In this document: positions 5,905 through 12,658 of the stretch, one piece after another | Position numbering within the stretch: the first letter of the stretch is position 1 | Layout: every line of letters begins with the position of its first letter | Source: JAWAAW01 sp038884575 | Lineage (GTDB): Archaea; Nanobdellota; Nanobdellia; Woesearchaeales; ARS49 | Assembly (NCBI GenBank): GCA_038884575.1 | Contig: JAWABQ010000018.1 | Location: forward strand, 1 to 13,339 | Direction: 5' to 3' | Length of the DNA: 13,339 nt | Notes under the pieces: generated by a model | Told to the model about the DNA's origin: nothing | Databases searched by the model: none | Seen by the model: the letters and a program-made list of their open reading frames with translations, nothing else | Translations under genes and position numbers: made by a program

Positions 5905-7014
5905 ATGGCATTTGACCGAAGAATGAGAGCAGTTGGAATTTTGGGGGCAACAGGCGCAGTTGGGCAAAATTATGCGCTTTTGCTTGAAAACCACCCCTGG
6001 TTCTATGTGACTTATGTTGCGGCATCACCAGCAAGCGCCGGCAAGACATATGCAGATGCTGTTAAAGACAAGTGGTTCATGGACAAAGACATTCCGGAAT
6101 GCATGAGGCACTTGAAGGTCGGAAATGCAAGCAACATTGAAGATGCAATAGGGCAGTGCGAAGTCATATTCTCCTCTTATGAAGGGGACAAAGCTCAGAT
6201 TCAGGAGACTGAAATGGCTTATGCAAAGGCAGGATTTCCTGTGATTTCAAACAATTCTGCGCACCGCTGGACGCCTGACGTTCCAATGATTATCCCTGAA
6301 ATAAACCCGGGGCACACCAGAATAATAGAGAGTCAAAAAAAAGCGCGGGGATTTGAAAAAGGATTTGTCGTGACCAAGCCCAACTGCTCAATACAAAGCT
6401 TTATGACCCCTGTTTATGCGCTGATGGCTGCAGGATACGAGCCAAGCAGGATAATCACAACAACCGAACAAGCCTCATCAGGCGCAGGATATCCGGGAGT
6501 ACCTTCCCTTGACCTGATTGGCAATGTCGTGCCCTACATTTCCGGAGAAGAGGAAAAAACCGAAGCCGAACCCCTGAAAATACTCGGAGAGATAAAAGAC
6601 GGGCGCATAGAAAACTACCAGCCAAGGGCAGGGCTTGCAATCTCAGCCAACTGCACAAGAGTCCCTGTAAAAGACGGACACATGGCTTTTGTAAATCTTG
6701 AATTTGCAGACCGCTCAAAAGTTCCTGCAATTGAGGAAATCATCAGAATCTGGCAAGAATTCAAAGGATACCCCCAAAAGGCAAGGCTTCCATCTGCGCC
6801 AGACCCTGCAATAATATACAGGGCTGAGCCAAACCGCCCCCAGCCAAGAAAAGACGCAGACGCAGGCAACGGAATGGCTGTAACAGTCGGAAGGCTGAGA
6901 AAGTGCAGCATATTTGACATAAAATTCGCAGGATGCTCGCATAACACGAACAGGGGGGCGGCAGGCGGAGCCATTTTAACAGCAGAACTCTTAGAAAATC
7001 AGGGCTATTTTTGA
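5905..7014 (+). CDS. asd: Aspartate-semialdehyde dehydrogenase
   Basis: The 369-residue product reduces L-4-aspartyl phosphate to aspartate semialdehyde with NADPH, the branch point to lysine, threonine, methionine and diaminopimelate. GILGATGAVGQ (12-22) is the dinucleotide-binding loop. KPNCSIQSF holds the catalytic Cys (C161), and NCTRVPVKDGH holds the conserved substrate-binding Arg and the catalytic His (H259). The EQASSGAGYPG segment and overall length match the archaeal/fungal branch of the family. I chose the ATG at 5905 because it sits 25 bases after a TATA box and the Rossmann fold begins a few residues later. No aspartokinase or homoserine dehydrogenase is adjacent, so the gene stands alone. 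It is convergent with the glutamyl-tRNA synthetase gene, 36 bases between the stops. Confidence 0.95.
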   Translation: MAFDRRMRAVGILGATGAVGQNYALLLENHPWFYVTYVAASPASAGKTYADAVKDKWFMDKDIPECMRHLKVGNASNIEDAIGQCEVIFSSYEGDKAQIQETEMAYAKAGFPVISNNSAHRWTPDVPMIIPEINPGHTRIIESQKKARGFEKGFVVTKPNCSIQSFMTPVYALMAAGYEPSRIITTTEQASSGAGYPGVPSLDLIGNVVPYISGEEEKTEAEPLKILGEIKDGRIENYQPRAGLAISANCTRVPVKDGHMAFVNLEFADRSKVPAIEEIIRIWQEFKGYPQKARLPSAPDPAIIYRAEPNRPQPRKDADAGNGMAVTVGRLRKCSIFDIKFAGCSHNTNRGAAGGAILTAELLENQGYF

Positions 7015-7050
7015 CCAACAGCCGGAGTTAAACTCTTTTGGCTTGTGAAA

Positions 7051-8754
7051 TCACTTGTGCGCAAACCAGAAAACCAGTTTGTCTGCCTGCTTCTTGTCAA
7101 GGCGGACAAAGCCAAAGCGCTCAAACTGCACAATAGTTCCTTCCTGCAGTTTTTTCAGCCCTGCCTCGCCATAGCCTGCAACCCTTGTATTGTCAGGCAT
7201 CAAGACCTCAACCTTTGCCAAGTCATTGCTTACGGGAAGCCAGTGCATAATCCTTGCGCCTTTCTCACGGTATTCCTCAACATTCCTTGAGTGGAACTTG
7301 AAATTATTCCCTTCCTTTGTGAAGTTGCCGCACTCCATAAGCCTGTAGACCTTCCTGTCCTCAAGAGCATCAGCATCGTCCTTTGCAATGTAGAACCTCT
7401 CCCAGGACTCAAACCTCCTTTTTCCCCTTTCCTTATGGTCAGGGTGCAGGTCAAGCTCAACCTGCTGCTTCGGGGCGCCGACAACCATTATTTCAACAGG
7501 CTCATTGACAAAGAAATACCTGTTCGCAACCGGCTCGAGGATTTTGCGGTTGTGCGAGTCAATAATCTTGAAAAATTCATCCAAAGTCACTGTCTTGTCA
7601 TTCTCCCCAACACCAATGTCAACAGCAAACTGTATGAATGCATCAGGCTGGTAGCCCCTTCTCCGCAGCGCAGCCATGAAAGGCAGGCGAATGTCGTCCC
7701 AGCCAGAATATTCGCCACGCTCAATCGCCTGCCTTGTCTTTGAAGTGCTCAATTCAAAGCCCTCAAAATTAATCCTTCCAATGTACAAGTGCACAGGCAT
7801 CTTCCAGCCAAACGCATCAAAGATGTGCTTCTGCCTTTTCTCATTGTCCATGTGGTCCTTTCCGCGGATTGTATGAGTCATTCCAAGCTCATGGTCATCA
7901 ATGGCCACAGAGAAATTCATAAGGGGCCACACCCTTTCTTTTGTCCCAGTCCGCGGATGAGTGTGGTGGTTAATCCTCATTGCAGGCCAGTCACGCATTG
8001 CAGGATTCGGGTCATTGATGTTTGTCTTAATCCTCAATACCGCCTCGCCGGGCTCGTAGCCAGAAAACATCTTATCCCACCTTAACTGCTGCTCCTTCAG
8101 CTCAAGGTCCCTGCAAGGGCATGCCTTTTTGCGCTGAACAAGCTCGCGGAAAACATCAGGATTGCAAGTGCACACATAAGCCTTGCCCATGTTAACCAGC
8201 TTTTCAGCATAATCATAATACGTGTGCAAGCGGTCTGACTGAATAATCACTTTCTTGACATTATTCTTTGTCAGCCACTGCGCCTCATCCTCAAGCATTT
8301 TGTAGGCGGGCGGGTAAATGTTTTCAGGATTCGTGTCCTCAATGCGCAATATCATCGTGCCGTTATATTTCCTGCAATATTCCGAGTTAAGGTTCAGGAC
8401 AAGGGCATGACCAATATGCAACGGTCCTGAAGGCGATGGCGCAATCCTCATCACAACCTTGCCCATCTCTGCATTAGGCAATTCCTTAAGCCCCCGCACC
8501 TCCTCCTTTTTCCTCACTTCAAGAAGCTCAGGCGCTGTCCTTTCAAGCTCTGCCCTCTGCTCCTCAGGCTGCATCCTGTTCACTGCCTCGACAACAGCGG
8601 CAATCTCCCTGCTCAGGGCCTTAAGCTCCTTTTTTATCTCAGGCTTTTCAGCAAGAAGTTTGCCAAGGACGCTCCCAAAGCTTGCCTTGCCATCATAATG
8701 CACTGCATTTGCAAGGGCGTGCTTGCGCGCAAGAGACCCAATATCATTTTCCAT
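7051..8754 (-). CDS. gltX: Glutamyl-tRNA synthetase (archaeal type)
   Basis: The 567-residue product charges tRNA with glutamate using ATP. It has the class I signature PSPSGPLHIGHA with HIGH at 113-116, and a KMSKS-equivalent ELSTSK at 334-339. LRIEDTNPENI follows as in GluRS/GlnRS. Cys pairs at 195/197 (CTC) and 212/214 (CPC) probably bind zinc. The ~100-residue helical N-terminus and the beta-barrel C-terminal anticodon domain are as in archaeal and eukaryotic enzymes, and the length is normal. I chose the ATG at 8754 because a TATA box is centred 25 bases upstream; the open frame extends 70 codons further, but that part overlaps the next gene and the promoter. Whether it also charges tRNA-Gln (non-discriminating form) cannot be told here. 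Confidence 0.96.
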   Translation of the reverse strand: MENDIGSLARKHALANAVHYDGKASFGSVLGKLLAEKPEIKKELKALSREIAAVVEAVNRMQPEEQRAELERTAPELLEVRKKEEVRGLKELPNAEMGKVVMRIAPSPSGPLHIGHALVLNLNSEYCRKYNGTMILRIEDTNPENIYPPAYKMLEDEAQWLTKNNVKKVIIQSDRLHTYYDYAEKLVNMGKAYVCTCNPDVFRELVQRKKACPCRDLELKEQQLRWDKMFSGYEPGEAVLRIKTNINDPNPAMRDWPAMRINHHTHPRTGTKERVWPLMNFSVAIDDHELGMTHTIRGKDHMDNEKRQKHIFDAFGWKMPVHLYIGRINFEGFELSTSKTRQAIERGEYSGWDDIRLPFMAALRRRGYQPDAFIQFAVDIGVGENDKTVTLDEFFKIIDSHNRKILEPVANRYFFVNEPVEIMVVGAPKQQVELDLHPDHKERGKRRFESWERFYIAKDDADALEDRKVYRLMECGNFTKEGNNFKFHSRNVEEYREKGARIMHWLPVSNDLAKVEVLMPDNTRVAGYGEAGLKKLQEGTIVQFERFGFVRLDKKQADKLVFWFAHK

Positions 8755-8773
8755 GCCACAATGGGAATATGCC

Positions 8774-8785
8774 CTATATATAAAG
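8774..8785 (-). promoter_or_regulatory. TATA box of gltX
   Basis: On the minus strand this reads CTTTATATATAG, a near-ideal archaeal TATA box centred 25 bases before the gltX ATG at 8754 and just past the stop of the upstream gene. gltX is thus likely leaderless with its own promoter. Confidence 0.65.
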
Positions 8786-8791
8786 ATTACA

Positions 8792-9292
8792 TCAAGCGCT
8801 GCTGCCGTAGAACCTTTGAAGCTGGTTTGGGTACTTCTCAGCAAGCTTTTGTATTTCCTCTTTTGTAAAGTGCACTTTTCCTGCCCTGAAATAATTATTG
8901 TCGACTTCAAGCGCGGTTTCAAGAATGCGCGCAGCAACCAGGCCTTTTGTGCTATCAGTGCCAAAAAAAGCCTTGCGGTATCTCTCCCTCAGCTCCCGCT
9001 GTAATTGCAGCCTGCGCTTGGGAGTCAACTGCTCCCCGACAGGCTCGCCCGCATCAAACTCCAAATGGTCTTTACTGAACAAAAGCCCTTCAAGAATCTC
9101 CCTTTCCTCGCGCTCGCGTATGAAATCAACAGCGCGGTTTGCCTCAACAACATTCATTGCGGTCTGCACAACAGCAGGGCCGTACTGCGCACTAATCCAT
9201 TCCCGTATGTCAGAATTTCCCCTTTTGGTCCTGTAAGCATTAATTATTTTCTCAACAAGATCGTCCTTGCTGTGAAACACTCCACTCCCCAT
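8792..9292 (-). CDS. Hypothetical helical protein upstream of gltX
   Basis: I do not recognise this 166-residue protein. It is charged, soluble and mostly helical, with no Cys, no signal peptide and no membrane segment. Residues 38-70 include VVQTAMNVVEANRAVDFIRE, then REEREILEGLLFSKD. Residues 91-107 are Arg/Leu-rich (TPKRRLQLQRELRERYR). The end, FTKEEIQKLAEKYPNQLQ, could be a small helical domain. The start ATG at 9292 is supported by a TATA box about 29 bases upstream. It precedes gltX on the same strand by 37 bases, but gltX has its own promoter in that gap, so they need not be one operon. It is divergent from the triple-thioredoxin gene. Confidence 0.82.
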   Translation of the reverse strand: MGSGVFHSKDDLVEKIINAYRTKRGNSDIREWISAQYGPAVVQTAMNVVEANRAVDFIREREEREILEGLLFSKDHLEFDAGEPVGEQLTPKRRLQLQRELRERYRKAFFGTDSTKGLVAARILETALEVDNNYFRAGKVHFTKEEIQKLAEKYPNQLQRFYGSSA

Positions 9293-9316
9293 AATGTCCA
9301 GTAATTCAATCGGTGA

Positions 9317-9324
9317 TTATAAAA
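9317..9324 (-). promoter_or_regulatory. TATA box of the hypothetical gene upstream of gltX
   Basis: On the minus strand this reads TTTTATAA, about 29 bases before the ATG at 9292, with no clear ribosome site between. Confidence 0.5.
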
Positions 9325-9347
9325 CTTTTGACCTGACCGCCGTAAGG

Positions 9348-9355
9348 TTTATAAA
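9348..9355 (+). promoter_or_regulatory. TATA box of the triple-thioredoxin gene
   Basis: TTTATAAA lies about 50 bases before the ATG at 9402. The expected leader of roughly 25 bases contains GGGGAGTGAT at 9387-9396, a good ribosome site six bases before the start. Confidence 0.6.
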
Positions 9356-9401
9356 CAATCCTCAAGAGAGCAGAGGGGATAACAGTGGGGAGTGATGCTT
9401 A

Positions 9402-10520
9402 ATGGACAAAAAAGGAAAAATCACAATCAACATAAAAATCCTTAACATTTACCTCATCATAGGGCTTGTCATTGTGCTTCTGATGCTTGGCTACAAGGCA
9501 TACTTCACAAAGCCCGCAGAAACGCCTGCTGAGCCAACAAAACTTTCGCAGCTCACAGTAACCGTGATAACGCCGCCAAAATGCGATGACTGCTTTGAAA
9601 AGGAGGCATTTGCAGCAGCAATAAGCCAGCTGCCAAAAGTCAATGTTACAGAAGAATACCTTGAATACAACAGTACAGAAGGAAAAAAGCTCATAGAGGA
9701 ATACAACCTGACAAGGCTTCCTGCAGCAATAATCACAGGCGACACAGAAGCTGTTAACATACCAAACTTCCCAAAGAAAGGCAGCGCATACTATTTCACA
9801 GAAACCCCGCCGCCATACTATGACATAAAGCAGAAAAAAGTCATTGGCAGGGTTGCGGTGACATACATAACGCATGCATTATGCCCGCAATGCTTTAACA
9901 TAGCAGTATACGGCACCCAGCTCAAGGACGCAGGAATTGATGTCACATCAGAGCGGACGCTTGATGCAACAAGCGCTGATGCAATGGCAATGATATCAAG
10001 ATATGGCATCACAAAGCTGCCAACAATGCTGATGTCGCCTGACGCAATGGAATACGAAATCATAAGGCAGGCATGGCCTGCAGTGGGCTCGCAGCACACA
10101 GACGGCATGCTCATACTGCGCAATGTCACCCCGCCATACTATGACCTTGGCGACAACAAGGTGCACGGGCTTGTCACAATAACGTATGTTGCGGACAAGA
10201 CCTGCGCAGAATGCTACAATGTCTCGCTGCACAGGGCGCTGCTCGAGCAGGGATTCGGGGTGCATTTTGCCGGCGAAAAGAGCATTGATGTCTCGTCTCT
10301 CGCAGGCAAGGACATTCTCAGGAAGTACAACATCACCCTTGTGCCAACAGTGCTGCTGGACAAGGAAGCGCAGGCATATGCTGCAGTAATGGCTGCCTGG
10401 AGCGAAGTCGGCAGTGTCGAGCCCGACGGAATGCTCGTATTCAGGCGGGTTGACCTCCTCAGCAGCATAACCTACAAGGACCTGGCAACAGGAAATGTGT
10501 CAGCAAGCACAGCAGGGTAA
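9402..10520 (+). CDS. Membrane-anchored protein with three tandem thioredoxin-like CxxC domains
   Basis: The 372-residue product begins with Lys-rich MDKKGK, then one hydrophobic segment (about 14-31), then a Pro/Thr linker: a signal anchor with the rest outside the membrane. Three repeats follow. Each has a CxxC (CDDC 61-64, CPQC 161-164, CAEC 268-271) and, 43-44 residues later, a Pro in a YN/G-hydrophobic-T context (P107, P207, P315) like the cis-Pro loop of thioredoxin. Repeat linkers share TPPxYYD before strands VAVTYI and VTITYV. The repeats have diverged from each other, so the duplication is old. Seven N-x-S/T sites (N81, 90, 102, 241, 273, 310, 365) suit archaeal surface glycosylation. 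Likely roles are thiol-disulphide exchange or metal handling at the cell surface. No redox partner is adjacent. Family membership beyond the fold is not clear. Confidence 0.88.
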   Translation: MDKKGKITINIKILNIYLIIGLVIVLLMLGYKAYFTKPAETPAEPTKLSQLTVTVITPPKCDDCFEKEAFAAAISQLPKVNVTEEYLEYNSTEGKKLIEEYNLTRLPAAIITGDTEAVNIPNFPKKGSAYYFTETPPPYYDIKQKKVIGRVAVTYITHALCPQCFNIAVYGTQLKDAGIDVTSERTLDATSADAMAMISRYGITKLPTMLMSPDAMEYEIIRQAWPAVGSQHTDGMLILRNVTPPYYDLGDNKVHGLVTITYVADKTCAECYNVSLHRALLEQGFGVHFAGEKSIDVSSLAGKDILRKYNITLVPTVLLDKEAQAYAAVMAAWSEVGSVEPDGMLVFRRVDLLSSITYKDLATGNVSASTAG

Positions 10521-10525
10521 TGCAG

Positions 10526-10687
10526 TCACAAGTTCTGCACCAGCTGGTCTGCGGCAGGCACAAGGTCTTCCTCAACAGTTGCCTTGCCGCAATAAGGGCA
10601 CAGGTTAGGGGCATAATTGCGCGAGAACTTCCAGTTGCACGTGCCGCACCTGTATTTCTTCTTGTCCCCAACCATCCTCTCAACCAC
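10526..10687 (-). CDS. Small zinc-ribbon protein
   Basis: I found this by translating the minus strand. From the ATG at 10675 it has 49 residues; from an in-frame GTG at 10687 it has 53. KYRCGTCNWKFSRNY and NLCPYCGK supply two CxxC pairs (C10/C13 and C26/C29 in the short form) that would bind one zinc as a rubredoxin-like ribbon. The tail VEEDLVPAADQLVQNL is acidic. A TATA box centred 24 bases before the GTG matches the leaderless pattern of other genes here, which favours the GTG start; it lies 36 bases before the ATG, where the leader would be short and hold GGAGTGGT. The stop is five bases from the stop of the triple-thioredoxin gene. Such ribbons usually act in transcription, translation or protein-protein contact; the specific role is unknown. 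Confidence 0.8.
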   Translation of the reverse strand: MVERMVGDKKKYRCGTCNWKFSRNYAPNLCPYCGKATVEEDLVPAADQLVQNL

Positions 10688-10705
10688 TCCTCAGTGGGCA
10701 TTTCA

Positions 10706-10716
10706 GGTATTTAAGC
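10706..10716 (-). promoter_or_regulatory. TATA box of the zinc-ribbon gene
   Basis: On the minus strand this reads GCTTAAATACC. It begins only three bases past the MFS transporter stop, so the zinc-ribbon gene has its own promoter right at the 3' end of the transporter gene. Confidence 0.5.
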
Positions 10717-10718
10717 TT

Positions 10719-11951
10719 TTATCTTTTCAAGCCGACAATCGCCTGTGAGCCATTCCTCCTGTCCGGGACAAACCACAACGACACCAAGCCGATAATGAAA
10801 AACACAAACAGCGAGACTATCGCCGCCTTGTCGCTGTAAGCATTTGCAAGAAAGCCGTAAACAATGGGGCCAATAATGCCTGAGAACTTGTCAGCAAGCT
10901 CAGAAAACCCAAAAAACTGGCCAACACCCTTCTTCGGGCTCAATGAAATAAGCAGAGGCCTTGAAGTTGTCCACACAGCACCCATTGCAACACCGCCCAA
11001 AAGCCCTGCAAACACAAACATCGGCAGAGACTGCACCATCAGCAGGACACCAAGCACAACAAGCCACGCAATGCCTGTAAGGAAAAGCGTCTTCTTGGGA
11101 CCGATGCGGTCGCTCAGCTTGCCGACAAAATAGCTGCCCAGGACAGCTGACAATGCAAACAATGCATAAACAACCATGAATGACTGAGTCTCAAGCCCGA
11201 TCACGCTCCTGCCGTACAGGTAAAGAAACACAATCACAGCAGTGACTGCATCAACAAACATGAAAATGGTAATCAAATAAGGAATAAGCCCCCTGTGCCT
11301 CCTCAAATGCCTGATAGTCTTTAAAACATCGCTGATAGCGTGATGCGTGTATGCATGCCAGGGCTCTTTCGCGCTGTTGCCGCGCTCCCTGACCCCGAAG
11401 AAAAGGAACAATGAAAAGCCAAGGAAAAAAACAGCAGTGACAGTGAATGTTGCCCTGACGCCTTCACCCGTATCCCAGCCAAGGTAGTGCAGCACAATTG
11501 CAGCAGCGCCAAGGCTCAAAAGCGTGCCAAGATAACCAAGCGCAACCCCTATTCCCGAGATTTTGCCATATTCCTCTGGCTTTCCAAGCATTGGAATCAG
11601 CGCATTATACGCCGTAAGCGCAGCATGGTAAAAGAAGTTTGCGACCATGCCAAGGAACAATGCAGCCTTAAGCCCGACCAAAGGGACAAACAGCGTTGCA
11701 GCACAGCAAAAAAACGTGAACATCACAATAAAAGGCATCCTTTTCCTTGTCCTGTCAGACCACGCGCCAATCACAGGCACAAGCACTGCAACAAAAAACA
11801 TTGACAGCCCAAAAACCAAGCCAACCTGAAACTTGTTGCCTCCCAAAAACTCAGTAATGTATTTTGGAAAAAAGAAAGTCACGAAAAGCGCAGAAAAAGC
11901 AGTATTTGCCAAGTCATACATTGCCCAGCTGAACACGTCTTTGATGCGCAT
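10719..11951 (-). CDS. MFS transporter, UMF1/Atg22-like
   Basis: The 410-residue product is a polytopic membrane protein with about twelve hydrophobic segments. It opens with FSWAMYDLANTAFSALFVTF, the hallmark of the UMF1 family (PF11700, Atg22-like), whose fungal member exports amino acids from the vacuole. The MFS motif A is seen twice, as SDRTRKR (65-71) in the first cytoplasmic loop and KLSDRIGPKK (278-287) between helices eight and nine. YNALIPML (115-122) is also typical. The charged central loop (about 185-225, with HAYTHH and LRRHRG) joins the two halves. The ATG at 11951 lies about 26 bases from a TATA box; a longer frame from 11996 would begin upstream of the promoter. The substrate is unknown. 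It is divergent from the acyltransferase gene. Confidence 0.9.
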   Translation of the reverse strand: MRIKDVFSWAMYDLANTAFSALFVTFFFPKYITEFLGGNKFQVGLVFGLSMFFVAVLVPVIGAWSDRTRKRMPFIVMFTFFCCAATLFVPLVGLKAALFLGMVANFFYHAALTAYNALIPMLGKPEEYGKISGIGVALGYLGTLLSLGAAAIVLHYLGWDTGEGVRATFTVTAVFFLGFSLFLFFGVRERGNSAKEPWHAYTHHAISDVLKTIRHLRRHRGLIPYLITIFMFVDAVTAVIVFLYLYGRSVIGLETQSFMVVYALFALSAVLGSYFVGKLSDRIGPKKTLFLTGIAWLVVLGVLLMVQSLPMFVFAGLLGGVAMGAVWTTSRPLLISLSPKKGVGQFFGFSELADKFSGIIGPIVYGFLANAYSDKAAIVSLFVFFIIGLVSLWFVPDRRNGSQAIVGLKR

Positions 11952-11972
11952 GGCTGATTCTGGCAAAGATCG

Positions 11973-11982
11973 GTTTAAATAC
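11973..11982 (-). promoter_or_regulatory. TATA box of the MFS transporter gene
   Basis: On the minus strand this reads GTATTTAAAC, centred about 26 bases before the ATG at 11951, with no ribosome site between. It decides the shorter start. Confidence 0.6.
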
Positions 11983-12000
11983 TTTTTCCCGAGCAAACCT

Positions 12001-12008
12001 TTTTATAT
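12001..12008 (+). promoter_or_regulatory. TATA box of the acyltransferase/ligase operon
   Basis: TTTTATAT lies 42 bases (centre to A) before the ATG at 12046. A leader of about 16 bases is expected, with GGGGA at 12035-12039 six bases before the start. This rules out the longer open frame that begins at 11833 upstream of the promoter. Confidence 0.55.
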
Positions 12009-12045
12009 CCAACTGCCAGAAATTTGGCTAAAAAGGGGAAAAACC

Positions 12046-12657
12046 ATGTGTTTGTTTAAGTGGTTGTTTGTGCAGCTGATGAAGCCTTATGTCCGCGAGG
12101 CAAAAGGCTTTGAAAACATACCAGAATCAGGCCCTGCAATACTGGTCGCAAACCACTCAAGCTACATTGATGCGCCATTAATCTGCGCGCTCACTGACTG
12201 GCACTGCAAAAGATGGCCAAGGGGAATAATATACAAGGGCATCTATGAAAAAAACCGGTTCATAAGGTATTTTGCAGGCACAGTATACAGGGCAATACCA
12301 ACAAACGGCTCAGTGGGAAAGGCAATAGAGGCGCTTGCAAGGGGGGACATCATAATGCTTTTCCCAGAAGGGGGAAGGTCGCTTGACGGCAAAATGCAAA
12401 AATGCACCCACCAGGGGCTTGGCGCAATGGCATCAGCAACAGGGGCGCCGGCAATACCTGTCGGAATCAGGGGGACATATGGCTGGTGGCCTGCCCATAG
12501 GAGAATGCCAAGCCTGCTCAGCTTCAAAAAAATATCAATAAAAGTCGGAAAGCCAGTGAAATACAGCGGCAAAGCAACAAAAAAGGACCGCCTTTCCTTC
12601 CAGAGAAAGGTCATGAGGGCTGTTGCAAAGCTTGCCAGGACAAAATACCCTTACTAA
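12046..12657 (+). CDS. PlsC-type 1-acylglycerol-3-phosphate acyltransferase-like protein
   Basis: The 203-residue product has the PlsC/LPLAT acyltransferase motifs: NHSSYID with the catalytic H37-x4-D42, and the phosphate-binding FPEGGRS (106-112). The order (AILVANHSS, RAIPTNGS, FPEGGRS, AIPVGIRG) is that of bacterial PlsC, which puts a second acyl chain on lysophosphatidate at the membrane. The N-terminal MCLFKWLFVQLM could be a membrane-associating helix, and the C-terminus is basic. I chose the ATG at 12046 from the promoter position and the GGGGA site. Archaeal lipids are ether-linked isoprenoids, so an acyl acceptor other than lysophosphatidate is possible. The next gene starts one base after the stop, so this one works with the adenylate-forming enzyme downstream. 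Confidence 0.9.
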   Translation: MCLFKWLFVQLMKPYVREAKGFENIPESGPAILVANHSSYIDAPLICALTDWHCKRWPRGIIYKGIYEKNRFIRYFAGTVYRAIPTNGSVGKAIEALARGDIIMLFPEGGRSLDGKMQKCTHQGLGAMASATGAPAIPVGIRGTYGWWPAHRRMPSLLSFKKISIKVGKPVKYSGKATKKDRLSFQRKVMRAVAKLARTKYPY

Positions 12658-12658
12658 A

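Noticed and set aside
8755..8964. N-terminal extension of glutamyl-tRNA synthetase by 70 residues
   Set aside because: It would cross the gltX promoter and overlap the upstream gene; the enzyme has normal length from 8754.
10459..10701. An 80-codon minus-strand frame (MPTEEWLRGWLG...)
   Set aside because: It overlaps the zinc-ribbon gene in another frame and runs into the thioredoxin gene; the CxxC pairs support the zinc-ribbon frame.
11833..12045. N-terminal extension of the PlsC-like protein by 71 residues
   Set aside because: It overlaps the start of the divergent transporter gene and begins upstream of the TATA box.
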